This document shows, in pieces, positions 51,801 to 59,035 of a DNA stretch of 64,000 nt. Each line of letters starts with the position of its first letter. Position 1 is the first letter of the stretch. Below the pieces are notes generated by a model. That model was not told the DNA's origin, did not search any database, and saw nothing but the letters and a program-made list of their open reading frames with translations. Made by a program: the position numbers and the translations under genes. This DNA comes from Gordionus sp. m RMFG-2023 (Eukaryota > Nematomorpha > Gordioida > Chordodea > Parachordodidae), in contig NC_088777.1 of assembly GCF_954871325.1 (NCBI RefSeq), positions 34,511,366 to 34,575,365 on the forward strand, written 5' to 3'.

Positions 51801-53190
51801 TTATAAATAATGTTACTTTGAAAATAACTTTTCTATATCATCTTCAGTGCAAATATATGGAAGATTCCTCAAGAATATCCTTCCACTATCTAGTACAGAT
51901 GGTACATAATTCATATTTGGATAATTTTCATTTCCTTCCCTCCTTCCATCAATATTAATTTCAATTTTAAAAGATTCTTTGCAGTTATAATTAGTAACCT
52001 CAGATTGTTTGATTTTCAAAATTTTTGTTTTAGCAATTCTCTCCATTTCTACAAACCTATTCTTGAGTAGTGTTTTGTTTCTTAGCAAGGCAAATTCAAG
52101 AGACACTTCATCTGTGAATTCAACCATAGCAATATATGAACCAATACTCTTTTTGGCAGATTTTATTTTCTCATCATTTTTTTTATAAATTCTAACTAAT
52201 TTCACACTTTGAATGTGATCTTGAGTAATTTTAGGCTCAAAAAATTTGAGAATTTGATTCTTGGTGACCTTGTTAGGCAAGTTAGATAGCTTTGCAATGT
52301 GCCTCTGTTGTATGATTGTTTTGGGTTTTCCAGAACTATTCAAGAAAAGAGGCATACATTTTTGGTGATTATCAATATCTTTATCTGGATTGGATTCAAT
52401 GTTAATGTTATCAGCTCTTAAAAGATCACACTTTATATAGTTATTATCATGCAATAAAACTTCTATTGGATTTGATATATTATTATTGTCAGATATCTTT
52501 TGCCTTTTAATTTTTTGTGACATATATTTTTTGTCAGAAATTTTTGTCATTTCATTATTAAGTGTAGTTTGTAATGAGTGATTATTGTTATATTCTATAA
52601 AAATGGAATTATAATTGCATATAATTAAATTACTATCATACCAATACCAGATGATATTTCTATTATATTATTAATCTTAGGTTCAATATCAAATTTCTAA
52701 ATATAATGAAAATTAATAATGAAAAAAAATTATAAAGTACTTTAATAATAGATTGTTTGTGAAATGCTGAACTATCTTTGGAATATCTACTCCAGGAACG
52801 TGGTTTGGATGTATCCTTCAAATCTGATGCTAACTGAACTTGAATTCTATATAATAAAAATAAATTCTAGTTTATAAAAGTTTTATAGACATACCTTGAG
52901 GTGTTTATAAAGGATTTATGAAATTTTTTAATGGCAAGAGCTGCTTGTTCATCATTTAAAAAGCCAATAAAAGCAAACTTTCTAAATTTTCCATTAGTTG
53001 CAAATTTTAATTGTAAATCTGTTATCTAAATATATTAAATAAGCAATAATATTAAGTGGAATTAATACATTTTAAAAGTAGATAAATATTTTAAATTACA
53101 TACCAATCCTTGAGTGGCAAATAATTCTTTTAACTTTTCAGGATTTTGTCCTATATAATCAGGTAAATTCTTTATAATTATTCTAGACAT
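24447..53190 (-). CDS. RBM19: RBM19/Mrd1-type six-RRM nucleolar RNA-binding protein (14 exons, 1029 aa)
   Basis: Exons on the minus strand: 53190-53104, 53025-52895, 52846-52741, 52696-52642, 52594-51817, 41708-41518, 38075-37891, 37677-37539, 36558-36508, 36243-36031, 33881-33660, 27177-27040, 26255-25911, 24895-24447. All introns are GT-AG and the sum is 3090 nt in one frame. The protein starts MSRIIIKNLP, as family members do. RRMs lie at about 2-80, 224-312, 363-440, 564-640, 679-757 and 789-878, with RNP1-like KGFGFVTF in RRM3, GYGFLTF in RRM5 and RGFAFVKF in RRM6; the conserved spacer QNWNSLFV...SAVKLALGET precedes RRM4. A basic, N/K-rich tail follows (881-1029). Known role of the family: nucleolar, binds pre-rRNA in the small-subunit processome and is needed for early cleavages leading to 18S rRNA. 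Six RRMs and 1029 aa fit animal RBM19 (human 960 aa) better than five-RRM fungal Mrd1. The gene is stretched to 28.7 kb by transposons in its introns, the longest (10.1 kb) being intron 5. Confidence 0.95.
24896..25910 (-). other. RBM19 intron 13
   Basis: AT-rich. 24930-25150 shows patchy similarity to 34320-34520 in intron 10 (GAAACGAAACAGGG / CGGAACGGTG, CAGTTTGCTT), suggesting two old copies of one repeat. Nothing else seen. Confidence 0.4.
25911..26255 (-). CDS. RBM19: RBM19 exon 13, RRM6
   Basis: Residues 766-880. A Ser/Asn-rich linker, then RRM6: RNP2 ILVRNVPF, RNP1 RGFAFVKF, and the end RRLVLEWARDD typical of the last RRM of the family. A ~15-residue insert (KAPETKKNSSSTNQS) sits before RNP1. 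Donor GTAAAAAT at 25910. Confidence 0.95.
26256..27039 (-). other. RBM19 intron 12
   Basis: AT-rich, no transposon recognised. Confidence 0.5.
27040..27177 (-). CDS. RBM19: RBM19 exon 12, second half of RRM5
   Basis: Residues 720-765: RNP1 MGYGFLTF and the closing GKEFNGHKMELLRS. Acceptor AAAAAAAG, donor GTTTTATT. Confidence 0.92.
27380..27495. repeat. GGCC-word MITE remnant in RBM19 intron 11
   Basis: ATGGCCGGGCCTAC, TCCCGGGCAAAA and TTCCGGGCTAGG words in a T/A background; same style as 53942-54165 and 47785-47940. Ends are not resolved. Confidence 0.45.
27788..27846. mobile_element. terminus of a GTAGC-word hAT element
   Basis: Ends GGTAGCGGTGCTACTAGC then AACACTG; compare the GTAGCGCGCTA words and AACAACACTG end of the complete copy 43511-45286. 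The other end was not found, so this is a one-ended remnant. Confidence 0.5.
30177..32820 (-). pseudogene. LINE endonuclease-reverse transcriptase ORF (broken)
   Basis: In order on the minus strand: 32820-32554, endonuclease start (IACIQETKWKG, then GVGIILS); 32540-32340, IIGGDLKAHV with a TGA stop soon after; 32338-31358, the 326-codon stretch with the end of the endonuclease (TQIDYMLISRR, QHKLLVMD) and the start of the RT (KARGSDDISIESLKAL); 31282-31022, RT motifs FGFMPGRSTTDTIHAIRQ and VFLDLEKAFY; ~30920-30830, EGVHQGSALS and the catalytic FADD, then a TAA; 30799-30617, GLKVNREKTEYMVIGG; 30362-30177, C-terminal KRERGRLKLQWGHKV. At least two stops and two frame changes. The endonuclease is of the type often mis-annotated as 'craniofacial development protein 2-like'. 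Confidence 0.9.
33090..33159 (-). repeat. tRNA-like head of the LINE
   Basis: Minus strand: box A-like GGGGTGGCCTAGTGAG and box B CCCAGGTTCGATCCTGG (a five-pair T arm with the TTCGATC loop). No matching acceptor stem, so not a working tRNA gene. It lies inside the LINE's target duplications and starts at the very first bases of the unit. Confidence 0.85.
33660..33881 (-). CDS. RBM19: RBM19 exon 11, linker and first half of RRM5
   Basis: Residues 646-719: Asn/Ser/Thr-rich linker, then STLFVKNLNFSTTNFELQ (RNP2 LFVKNL). Acceptor CATGCAG, donor GTTTTTTT. Confidence 0.93.
33882..36030 (-). other. RBM19 intron 10
   Basis: 34556-35215 is dense in ATTCG/CGAAT words (AATCGAATAATTG, CATTCGTACGAAT, ATTCGTATTTG), like 23195-23672: probably a decayed MITE of that word family. 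35245-35300 has a small GC-rich patch (GGGCACGAAGCCCGGC). Other parts are featureless AT-rich DNA; a minus frame of 100 codons at 35070-35372 overlaps the word repeats and has no recognisable motif. Confidence 0.45.
36031..36243 (-). CDS. RBM19: RBM19 exon 10, main part of RRM4
   Basis: Residues 575-645: FGQISRLVLPPSYGLSCIVE, then ARKAFKSLAYTRFKDVPLYL and EWAP, a nearly diagnostic RBM19/Mrd1 stretch. RNP1 is degenerate (GLSCIVEF), as is usual for this RRM in the family. Confidence 0.96.
36508..36558 (-). CDS. RBM19: RBM19 exon 9 (51 nt micro-exon), RNP2 of RRM4
   Basis: Residues 558-574: EFKRSKTIILVKNLPA. Too short to stand out alone, but both splice sites are consensus (TTTTAG / GTTAATTT) and it supplies exactly the missing piece between exons 8 and 10. 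Confidence 0.92.
36559..37538 (-). other. RBM19 intron 8
   Basis: AT-rich, no feature recognised. Confidence 0.5.
37539..37677 (-). CDS. RBM19: RBM19 exon 8, conserved spacer before RRM4
   Basis: Residues 512-557: SSSAVKLALGETEVVNEMKT and FLIENGVRLESF, matching the family's SAVRLALGET...FLxxNGVxLxSF segment. Acceptor TATTTTAG, donor GTTTGTTT. Confidence 0.94.
37891..38075 (-). CDS. RBM19: RBM19 exon 7, spacer between RRM3 and RRM4
   Basis: Residues 450-511: KKTQNWNSLFVDSAAIANVM and ATKYKVDKREL, the conserved 'WNxLF...A..A..Y.V.K' region. Acceptor TTTTCTAG, donor GTTATTTA. Confidence 0.94.
39023..39253. mobile_element. 215 bp hAT MITE with 8 bp target duplication
   Basis: Element 39031-39245 lies between direct copies of GTCTCAAT (39023-39030 and 39246-39253). 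Left tip TAGTTGTTACACGGGTCG, right tip CGAGTCGTTTAACAACACTA; the left tip has lost the middle GTG of the group consensus TAGTGTTGTTAAA. No coding. It carries single GGGTCG and GAGTCG words, so belongs to the GTCG-word group. Confidence 0.92.
40421..40965 (-). pseudogene. retroelement remnant, region downstream of the RT domain
   Basis: The minus strand encodes segments with the recognisable signature (H)xWLEAVPS, RYRLGRDIYLPH, KGRHGLSC and GRFNRYWAINSI, a region found C-terminal to the reverse transcriptase in a class of elements common in invertebrates. The 11990-12112 scrap resembles the still more C-terminal part of the same class. GC content is higher than the surroundings. Broken; embedded in RBM19 intron 6 on the gene's own strand. 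Confidence 0.6.
41518..41708 (-). CDS. RBM19: RBM19 exon 6, second half of RRM3
   Basis: Residues 386-449: YGRLIEVNLPLDK, RNP1 KGFGFVTFL, LDGTIFMGRMLHLIPSHE. Acceptor TGTATTAG; donor GTTAGATA. Separated from exon 5 by the 10.1 kb intron 5. Confidence 0.95.
41709..43140 (-). other. RBM19 intron 5, left part
   Basis: Mostly AT-rich. At 42600-42623 the minus strand reads TGGTATCGCAGCGGGGTCAG, like a tRNA-Met-type primer binding site, next to GCCGCAAGGCTTTCGGCG at 42650-42667; this may be the edge of an old LTR element, but no LTR pair was found. Confidence 0.3.
43150..43345 (+). repeat. tRNA-derived SINE-like unit, copy 1
   Basis: Leader GCTGTGCCACACTCACAGTG, then a tRNA-like part 43226-43297 with box A GTGGCCTAATCGGC and box B TGGGTTGGAATCCCA, a poly(T) run and TCCAACTTGGTGGTTTCGTC. 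T arm pairs perfectly; no acceptor stem, so not a functional tRNA. A second copy is at 45435-45622 in the same orientation. Confidence 0.8.
43503..45294 (-). mobile_element. hAT deletion derivative, GTAGC-word family, with 8 bp target duplication
   Basis: Element 43511-45286 sits between direct copies of CTAGAGGT (43503-43510 and 45287-45294). Tips are CAGTGTTGTTAAACGC and TTTTAACAACACTG; just inside, AGTAGCGCGCTA, GCTACCGCTATCG words form small hairpins on both sides. The minus strand keeps only the front of a transposase: a BED-type finger (45003-44791, C-x2-C and FKKHL) and a second exon (44641-44416) with SQKLAVKVIMNFIIDTVQDI, the segment that precedes the catalytic core in hAT proteins. 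The catalytic core is absent, so it could move only with help in trans. Confidence 0.93.
45435..45622 (+). repeat. tRNA-derived SINE-like unit, copy 2
   Basis: Matches copy 1 from the GTGTCACAATTTATA leader to TGGTGGTTCCGTCC. tRNA-like part 45503-45576 with box A TATGGCCTAATCGGC and a perfect box B GGGTTCGAATCCC. The hAT element 43511-45286 lies between the two copies but did not split one unit: both are complete. Confidence 0.8.
45640..46550. other. RBM19 intron 5, unassigned
   Basis: Starts with an isolated TAGGCCCAGCCCGGGTA word patch (45629-45646). The rest is AT-rich; a decayed coding segment is possible near 45690-45830 but carries no motif I can name. Confidence 0.35.
46559..47415 (+). 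mobile_element. one-ended array element (array A3)
   Basis: Tip CGTGTTGTTAAAAAGCCGAG followed by a GGCTC-word tip, then about seven copies (90-118 bp) of a unit with CGATTATGACAATTGTCAC, GGTACATCTTCA and AACATGTT. It is intermediate in sequence between arrays A1/A2 and A4. Copies decay away from the tip. No right terminus and no target duplication were found. Confidence 0.8.
47785..47945. repeat. GGCC-word MITE remnant
   Basis: Words GAACGGGCCGGCCCTG, CTTGCCAGGCC, GATCCTGG and a tip GGCAATGCAAAATACCTCTG; the tip TACCTCTGCAG recurs at 54149-54157. Confidence 0.5.
48563..48893 (+). repeat. imperfect tandem duplication of ~160 bp
   Basis: Two neighbouring copies share TTTTAATTTGTAC, GCATTTTTxAAGCAAAATT, TATTTATCTTTTTTAG and TTTATATCAAAAT. 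No link to other arrays. Confidence 0.65.
49051..49330 (+). pseudogene. cysteine-rich transposon-associated ORF remnant
   Basis: The + strand encodes CLKCVSKFCYICEGY early and PNYKCKTCYNSF and KPAFWQVARNH later. This order (C..C, FCxIC, then W/F-P..C..C, then (P)xxW....H) matches a protein family widespread in invertebrate genomes and associated with mobile DNA. The piece is broken and lies in RBM19 intron 5 opposite to the gene. Family name not assigned. Confidence 0.45.
50200..50534. mobile_element. two termini of a GGCTGAGCC-word hAT family
   Basis: GGCTTGAGCC, GGCTGAGTTT, GGCTCAGCTG words end at GTTTAGCAACACTA (about 50409), and a second series ends at GCTGTTTAACAACACTG (50532). Both are right-hand ends. 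A left-hand end of the same family is at 62473. No pairs with target duplications found here. Confidence 0.6.
50535..51816. other. RBM19 intron 5, right part
   Basis: Nothing recognised except a lone tip GTGTTATTAAATGGCTC at 51353. Confidence 0.4.
51817..52594 (-). CDS. RBM19: RBM19 exon 5, RRM2 and first half of RRM3
   Basis: Residues 127-385. A basic, Asn-rich linker; RRM2 at 224-312 (AKLSNLP... IAMVEF), divergent; then RRM3 start SGRIFLRNLPYICTEDDIEK. The open frame is interrupted only by the donor GTAACATT. Confidence 0.95.
52642..52696 (-). CDS. RBM19: RBM19 exon 4 (55 nt)
   Basis: Residues 109-126 (KFDIEPKINNIIEI...) in the linker after RRM1. Supported by TATATTTAG acceptor, GTATGATA donor and exact phase fit on both sides. 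Confidence 0.8.
52741..52846 (-). CDS. RBM19: RBM19 exon 3, end of RRM1
   Basis: Residues 73-108: RIQVQLASDLKDTSKPRSWS, equal to the family's RITVEF...DPxKPRAWS. Acceptor TTATATAG, donor GTACTTTA. Confidence 0.94.
52895..53025 (-). CDS. RBM19: RBM19 exon 2, core of RRM1
   Basis: Residues 30-72: LKFATNGKFRKFAFIGF and KKFHKSFINTS, a near match to animal RBM19 (RKFGFIGF, HFNKSFIDTS). RNP1 is KFAFIGF. Confidence 0.96.
53104..53190 (-). CDS. RBM19: RBM19 exon 1, start of RRM1
   Basis: ATG at 53190 gives MSRIIIKNLPDYIGQNPEKL; the MSR start placed directly on RNP2 is characteristic of the family, which fixes the start. Donor GTATGTAA at 53103. Upstream to 53445 is AT-rich with no clear TATA or initiator; promoter not identified. 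Confidence 0.95.
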
Positions 53191-53437
53191 GCTAGAATTA
53201 TAAAGTCTCCAAATATAGTATACTTAAATTTTGTTATAATAATATTGAAATCATCACTAACTGTCAAATATAATGTGATATCATTCAATGACATGTTGAA
53301 AGAAGCAATATCAATGTTTCGATTTTTATATGAGTATTTGTAATTGAATGCAAAATTTAACTTAAATATTGTATAAAGATATAAGTTTTAAAAACTTCTA
53401 ATTTTAATATTTGGCTAGAACCACACTAAGATTTTTC

Positions 53438-55477
53438 ATTAAGTTCAGGCGCATACGCAGGAATTTGGTCTGGGGTGGGGGTGGGGGGGGGGGGGGGATA
53501 AATTAATTTTTTAAGAAATATTATTGTTTTTTAAAAATATCAAGCATAAATTTATCAGGACAAATAACTATTTCTAATACACAATTTTAAATTAATGTGA
53601 ATTATAAAAAAATTATATGTAAAGAATCACTTAAATGACCCAAAATAGAAATTTGAATTTTTTGAGCTTTAAAATTTATATATAAAGTATAAAAAATTTA
53701 AACGTTAGAAATATAAATAATACACAAAAAGCTTAGGGAATAATTGTATTTTGTATGTTATATATTTACAATGTAACATCCAATCTTCGTTGGAATTGAG
53801 CCAATGTTATATATATCATTGGATTGAGCTAATTTTCCAATTATCTCATCCTTGCTTGCTTATTGTCAAATGCCTATGAATATTCAAAAGATCCAAACCT
53901 TTCAATCTACTTTCAAAAGTTGTACTTCTTGGTATGTTTTTCAGACCTTCAGGCCCGGCCCTCGGGCTGGGCAGTATGGCCGGGCCCGAAATTTTTAAAA
54001 ATAAACACCCGAGCTGAGCCTGAATTTTTTTAAAAAAATATCTAGGCTGGGCCTGAAATTTTTTTTTAAAAATGGCCGGGTCGGGCCTGAAAATTGAGCT
54101 TAGCCGTAAAAATCTTTAAAAAAATCCGGGTCGTGCCCTGAAAATGGTACCTCTGCAGGGCTCTGTTATTCTTCTTAAAAAAAGAGAATGTTCTCTCATT
54201 AGTTTACTATTGGGAAGAGTTGCTAATATATATAAACCCTTTTAATACATTGGGAATATAATCTAAAATGTGTTTGAAATAATGCAGAGCATCCATAGCA
54301 TTTTTTGGGATTGTATCAACCATAGTTAATCTTATAAACATAGTTATTCAGCTAATAAGGCATCATAAAATACTTTAACATCTTCATGATAAAAATCCAA
54401 CAAATATTTTTTTTTCTATCACCATCTCAAAAAGGTTGGGAAGGCTTTTATGGAAATAATATTTGCAGATTGGTAAGTGTTAATGAATTAAAAACCATTC
54501 ATTTATTTGGTTTAATGTGCATCTAAGATATACTCTTCTACTGATCCTATATTATTGTTTTAACTATGAGTTTGTCTTGCTGCAAGTCGAGTGAGACAAA
54601 TTTTAAACAGGTATAGCTCTGCTTTTGATTTAACAATAACATATAAAATATGAAATTCTTCATAAACATTAGCCCTAATTTCCTTGAATTCTAATAAAAT
54701 GCTCTTCGCTATTCTCATCTTCTTAATCAAGTCATCATGCTTTTGAAAAGTAATACATAAAATAGTTGTACATTAATGAGAAAAAAATTTGGAATAAGCA
54801 TTGAATCCAATAATTTTCTTGCTTCTAAGGAAAAATTTCTTTCAGGCCATTGTGATAAGTCAGTAATAGCAAATAATCGGCTCTTCTAACTCCATAAAAG
54901 CTGTTACTGCTTGATGGCGGAGACTATCTCGTAGAACAAGGTTGCAATTTCTTTCTCCCTGTTGGACAATTTCAGAATAATTATTATTTGACTAGAAATT
55001 TAAAAATGGTAGATAAATATTACGCCACTAAATTTGAAAATAATTAGATAATATTAAGCCGGAAAACTTGAAATCGAAATTAATTGATAAACCTAGTGAT
55101 GAATGTGATAATAAATGTAATAAAATATATATTTAATATGAGATAGGAATAAATATTAACAAATATAAATTAATATAGTACTGTGTAAATTTAATTCAAA
55201 CATTTCCATATTTATTAATTTATTTGAAAATAAAATTATTTGACTTGTAAAAAGTTGTTAAAATAACATATTTATATATTCTTATCAATTTTTACAAGTT
55301 AAAATTTTTATTTACAAACGAATTAAAAAATATGGAAATGTTTTAAATTAAATGTGCACAACACTCTAAACAAAAATATTTTTGAAAAATATATCCGGCA
55401 TCTGCATCTTTTGGCTTGGGGGGGGGGGATTTGTCCCCCAGCCCCCTTCCCCCGCTGCGTACGCCAATGATCAAGTT
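53438..55477 (-). mobile_element. hAT relic of the zf-MYM/DUF4371 type with target duplication
   Basis: Element 53446-55469 (2.0 kb) is flanked by ATTAAGTT (53438-53445) and ATCAAGTT (55470-55477), 7 of 8 identical. Tips: CAGGCGCATACGCAG and CTGCGTACGCCAATG. Long G runs follow the left tip (about 53470-53500) and precede the right tip (55420-55445). The minus strand has transposase scraps: FKEIRANVYEEFHILY and RLAARQTHS (54570-54700), and the C-terminal RSTTFESRLKGLDLLNIHR (53860-53935). Many stops and frame changes; a GGCC-word insert (53942-54165) interrupts it. Lies just upstream of the RBM19 start. Confidence 0.85.
53942..54165. mobile_element. GGCC-word MITE nested in the hAT relic
   Basis: Left tip CAGACCTTCAGGCCCGGCCC, right tip GTGCCCTGAAAATGGTACC then TCTG; inside are GGGCTGGGC, GGCCGGGCCC and GGTCGGGCC words. 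The relic's reading frame is readable on both sides, which shows the insertion, but a target duplication is not clear. Confidence 0.65.
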
Positions 55478-55479
55478 AA

Positions 55480-56205
55480 TAATTAATATTACTTTTATTA
55501 ATAAAATTAACTTCTTATTTATTAAAATTAATCCTTAACTCTGTGATATTTTATATTCATAAATATTAATGGACTTCCACACCGGAATGGAAGCATATGT
55601 CAAATTTCGAAGAAGAATTGTCGCAGAAAAATGATCTCTATAAAAAATACAGTCCAAAGATTTATAAAAATTTGAATTATATTCATATATATTTTTTAAT
55701 TTGTGTAGAATATCAATAGTATTAAATTTGTTGCATATATTTTAGAATATAATATAAATAAAATATTTATTCATATTCGTAATAAAGCAAAAAATATATA
55801 TTTTTTTATATTTTTTATATATAAAAATCGTAGCCTAAACCCACTTTTCACCAAATTTTTATGCAATACGCTATTAATGTTGATTAAAAAAAATTGAAAA
55901 ATAATAGTGAACAAATTAATGTTATATCTAAAAATATTTTGACAAACTAGCGTTGGCAATATATTATTCGTCATTTTTTTATAATAAAGATATAACATAT
56001 CTTGAATTTTTAACGAAACTATCTAATGTTAGAAGAGAATTGTTATAAAATTTTCTCCCATTATATTGCATGGACGTCATCAGTCTTAACAATCTCGAAA
56101 AAATTTTTAAATTATTTTCAAAATTACCTCCTTCTTTTTAGCTAATATGTTATCATATAATATCATCTTCTTTTTTTTTTAACCTAACATTATCAAAATT
56201 ACATA
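55480..56205. other. AT-rich spacer without recognisable gene
   Basis: No credible frame, repeat or RNA gene seen. Confidence 0.5.
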
Positions 56206-56211
56206 GGGTAC

Positions 56212-57528
56212 TGTGGCGTCGCTAGGGAGAACGCGCAGGGGCTCGAGCCCCCTGAAGCAAAATTAATGGTATCTTAACCCCTTAAATTAAAAATAAATTT
56301 TTTGATTGTCCCTGAATGATTTCTTTTATAATTCTATTAAGAAAAATATAGATTTAATTTTATTATTTAAAAATTAATAAGACTATCTAAATATTTATTA
56401 AATGAATACTATTTTAAATATTAGATATAATTAATACATATACATTATATTTTCAATGTCAGCTAGCAATCAAATTTTGTGTTAAAAATAGAATATCAAT
56501 AACACTCACTAAATATTAATTTAGCATTAACAGTTGAAGTTTAATTGACTATTATTATTAAAATTATTTTATAACCCTTATTAAATAAATATAATCATTT
56601 ATTAATTGAAAACTAAAAAATTTAATATTTTAGCAGAGTTCAAAATGACTAATCAACTGTATATTTATTTTTAAAATTTATTATCATACCCATTCCAATG
56701 ATATATATAACTTATATCATTCTGTTGGAATTGAATTATTTCCACTTTTATCACAGATAATTATTACACCTTTTTCATTGATTATCATTTTATTTTAAAT
56801 CATAATTTAAATTTTATTATATGAGAAATTACATTTTTATTTTTAAAGATAAATTACATTTTTTTATCTCTTTATATATCATTTTTTTAAAACAATAATA
56901 AAAAAAAATAACTAATACAAATTGATGTATATAAAAAAATGTTAATATAAAATTTTCACCGATTAAATTTAAATACAAATTGATATATAAAAAAATAAAT
57001 CAATTGCCAAAATAAATAATAAAATAACATCGATCAACATATTCAACAGCATCCTTGCCGTCTAAATAACTCAAGGCTTCAATATATTTGCACAATTAAT
57101 TCTTCCAAAGATTTTGAGTGTTTTTATTTTATCAATTTATCCAACATAATAAATTCTGATACTAGTTTACATCTTGAGTGTCATGGCTATTATTGCAAAT
57201 TAACTTTAATCTATTATTTGTGTTTATTGCTATGTAATTTAAGATTATTAATACAACGGCTGAGAGGATATGATTTATTTTAGATAAACAATAATGGTCA
57301 ACTGTGTAGTCGATATATTGTAGATCATTTAAAATGGATGATAATCTTTTAGAAATTTAATATCTCACAATAATTTTCTCGATTACTTATCTAGCTACCA
57401 TCATGTCATCTAAAAGGAAGCTCTAACCACTTAATAGTTTTATGATTTAGATAGGTCGTTTATACTTTCTTCTGCAAGAATTGTTGATTTGGTTTAGGCC
57501 TAGAAAATATTTCCTTATTGGTCCATTC
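56212..57528 (-). mobile_element. third copy of the 12-19 kb hAT-like repeat, interrupted
   Basis: Left tip CTGTGGCGTCGCTAGGG followed by GGGGCTCGAGCCCCCTG, a small palindrome. 57045-57528 matches 12590-13050 closely (ATAACTCAAGGCTTCAATAT, GTGTCATGGCTAT, AATTTTCTCGATTAC). The match breaks at 57529, where another element's TAGTGTTG tip begins. Since the tip at 56212 and that at 13454 are both CGTCG(C/T)TAG-type, they are probably the two ends of one family. Confidence 0.7.
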
Positions 57529-57760
57529 TAGTGTTGTTAAATGGTTGATTTTATCGACCACGACCCCGAGTCGAAGTCGTAAAAATTGGCCCAACCCAGA
57601 GCTAGGGTCGATAAATCAACCACGACCCAGCCCGACCCATTGGGCCTGTTGAGCCGACCCGGGTTGGCATACTGGGTCGGCCTGCTGGGTCGACTTGTTG
57701 GGTCGGTCTGCTAGGTTGGCTTGCTGGGTCAATTTGTTGAATATATAGAAAATTAAACAA
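57529..57760 (+). mobile_element. one-ended GTCG-word element with 13 bp repeats
   Basis: Tip TAGTGTTGTTAAATGG, then GACCACGACCC words and about five copies of a 13 bp unit near TGGGTCGGCCTGC (57665-57735). The 8-mer outside the tip is GTCCATTC; no second end with this duplication was found. Confidence 0.7.
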
Positions 57761-58423
57761 GTTTGTTTTAATCCGGGTTCATTGTTTTTGATATTAGAAA
57801 GATGTTTTTTAAATTTATTTATAAGTAAATAATAACTTTTTATATCTTCTTATCTTATCTATCACATTGGTCATAGATCTGCCGAAAGTTAGCGAATGTG
57901 AATTATAAGGAGGCCCACCCTCCCTATAATTTTGCTGAATTTTTTTTCTCAGGGATACCAACACTTGTACAGATGTATATTTATCAAAATGAGTGGAATT
58001 ACGCCCTATCCAATTTGTAGTTCTAGAGTGAGGTATAGTTATGGGTGTGAGGTAAGAAAATAAAAACTATTCTTCTAAATACAAAATAGCTATTAATTAT
58101 TTAGTTAAAAAAATTTCATTTTAGATATCGTATTTTAAACTAAATATTATGTAATCAGTAAAATACATATGACTTGATATATTTTCCTTTCGTTATATAT
58201 TCTTAACTTCACTTTGTAATCGGAAAAAATTATATTTTGCTTCTCATAATTTTTTTCTAACATCAAATTTATATACCTTTATCATACTATTTGGGTCTAT
58301 AAGGTAAGGTGCCTAGTCATTAGTGTTGTTAAAAAGTCGAGTTCTTACGACTTGCGACTCGAGTCGTAGTCGTAAAAAACGGCTCCGACTCAAGCCGATC
58401 AAAGAGCCGAATGAGCCGACTCA

Positions 58424-58506
58424 CTTAGTAGGCTCGCTTAGTCGGCTCGCTTAGTCGGCTCGTGTAGTCGGCTCACTTAGCCGGCTCGCTTAGTCGGCTC
58501 GTTGGG
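58424..58506 (+). repeat. 13 bp subterminal tandem repeat
   Basis: Six copies of AGTCGGCTCGCTT with one or two changes. Right arm has only about two (61330-61365). Same period as the array at 57665-57735 of a sister family. Confidence 0.9.
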
Positions 58507-58681
58507 TCTGCTCAATTTTTTTGTTTTTTTATAAAATCTGGTAAATTGCTAAATTTTGGGGAAATGATTAATGTGAACAAAATTATAATAAGAATATGTT
58601 GTTTTAGTTTTTCGTATTTTTTTGGCATAAATGGGTTAAAATAAGTATTGCTAAGGCTAACATGTTTAAATAAAATTTTAG

Positions 58682-59035
58682 TGAAAATGTACCCTTGATA
58701 AGTGACAATTGTCATAATCGTTGTTTTTAAAGTTTTTTGTATTTTTTTGATGTAAATGGGCTAAAATAAGCATTGCTAACATGTTTAAATGAAATTTTAG
58801 TGAAAATGTACCCTTGATAAGTGACAATTGTCATAATCGTTGTTTTTAAAGTTTTTTGTATTTTTTTGATGTAAATGGGCTAAAATAAGCATTGCTAACA
58901 TGTTTAAATAAAATTTTAGTGAAAATGTACCCTTGAGTTTTTAAAGTTTTTCGAATTTTTTTGACGTGAATGGGCTAAAATAAGCATTGCTAACATGTTT
59001 AAATGAAATTTTAGTGAAAATGTAACCTAGATACA
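58682..59035 (+). repeat. ~119 bp array, left arm (array A4)
   Basis: Three to four copies oriented like array A1: GTGAAAATGTACCCTTGATA, AGTGACAATTGTCATAATCG, AACATGTT. Same order of blocks and the same palindromic cores as A1, but diverged elsewhere. Confidence 0.93.

Noticed and set aside
53463-53500. Assembly artefact at the poly(G) run
   Set aside because: A second G/C-rich block stands symmetrically at the other tip of the same element, so it is likely real, though exact run length may be inaccurate.
58512-58715. 67-codon frame repeated at 61120-61323
   Set aside because: Same sequence in both foldback arms; it starts in the ~119 bp repeat and has no protein features.
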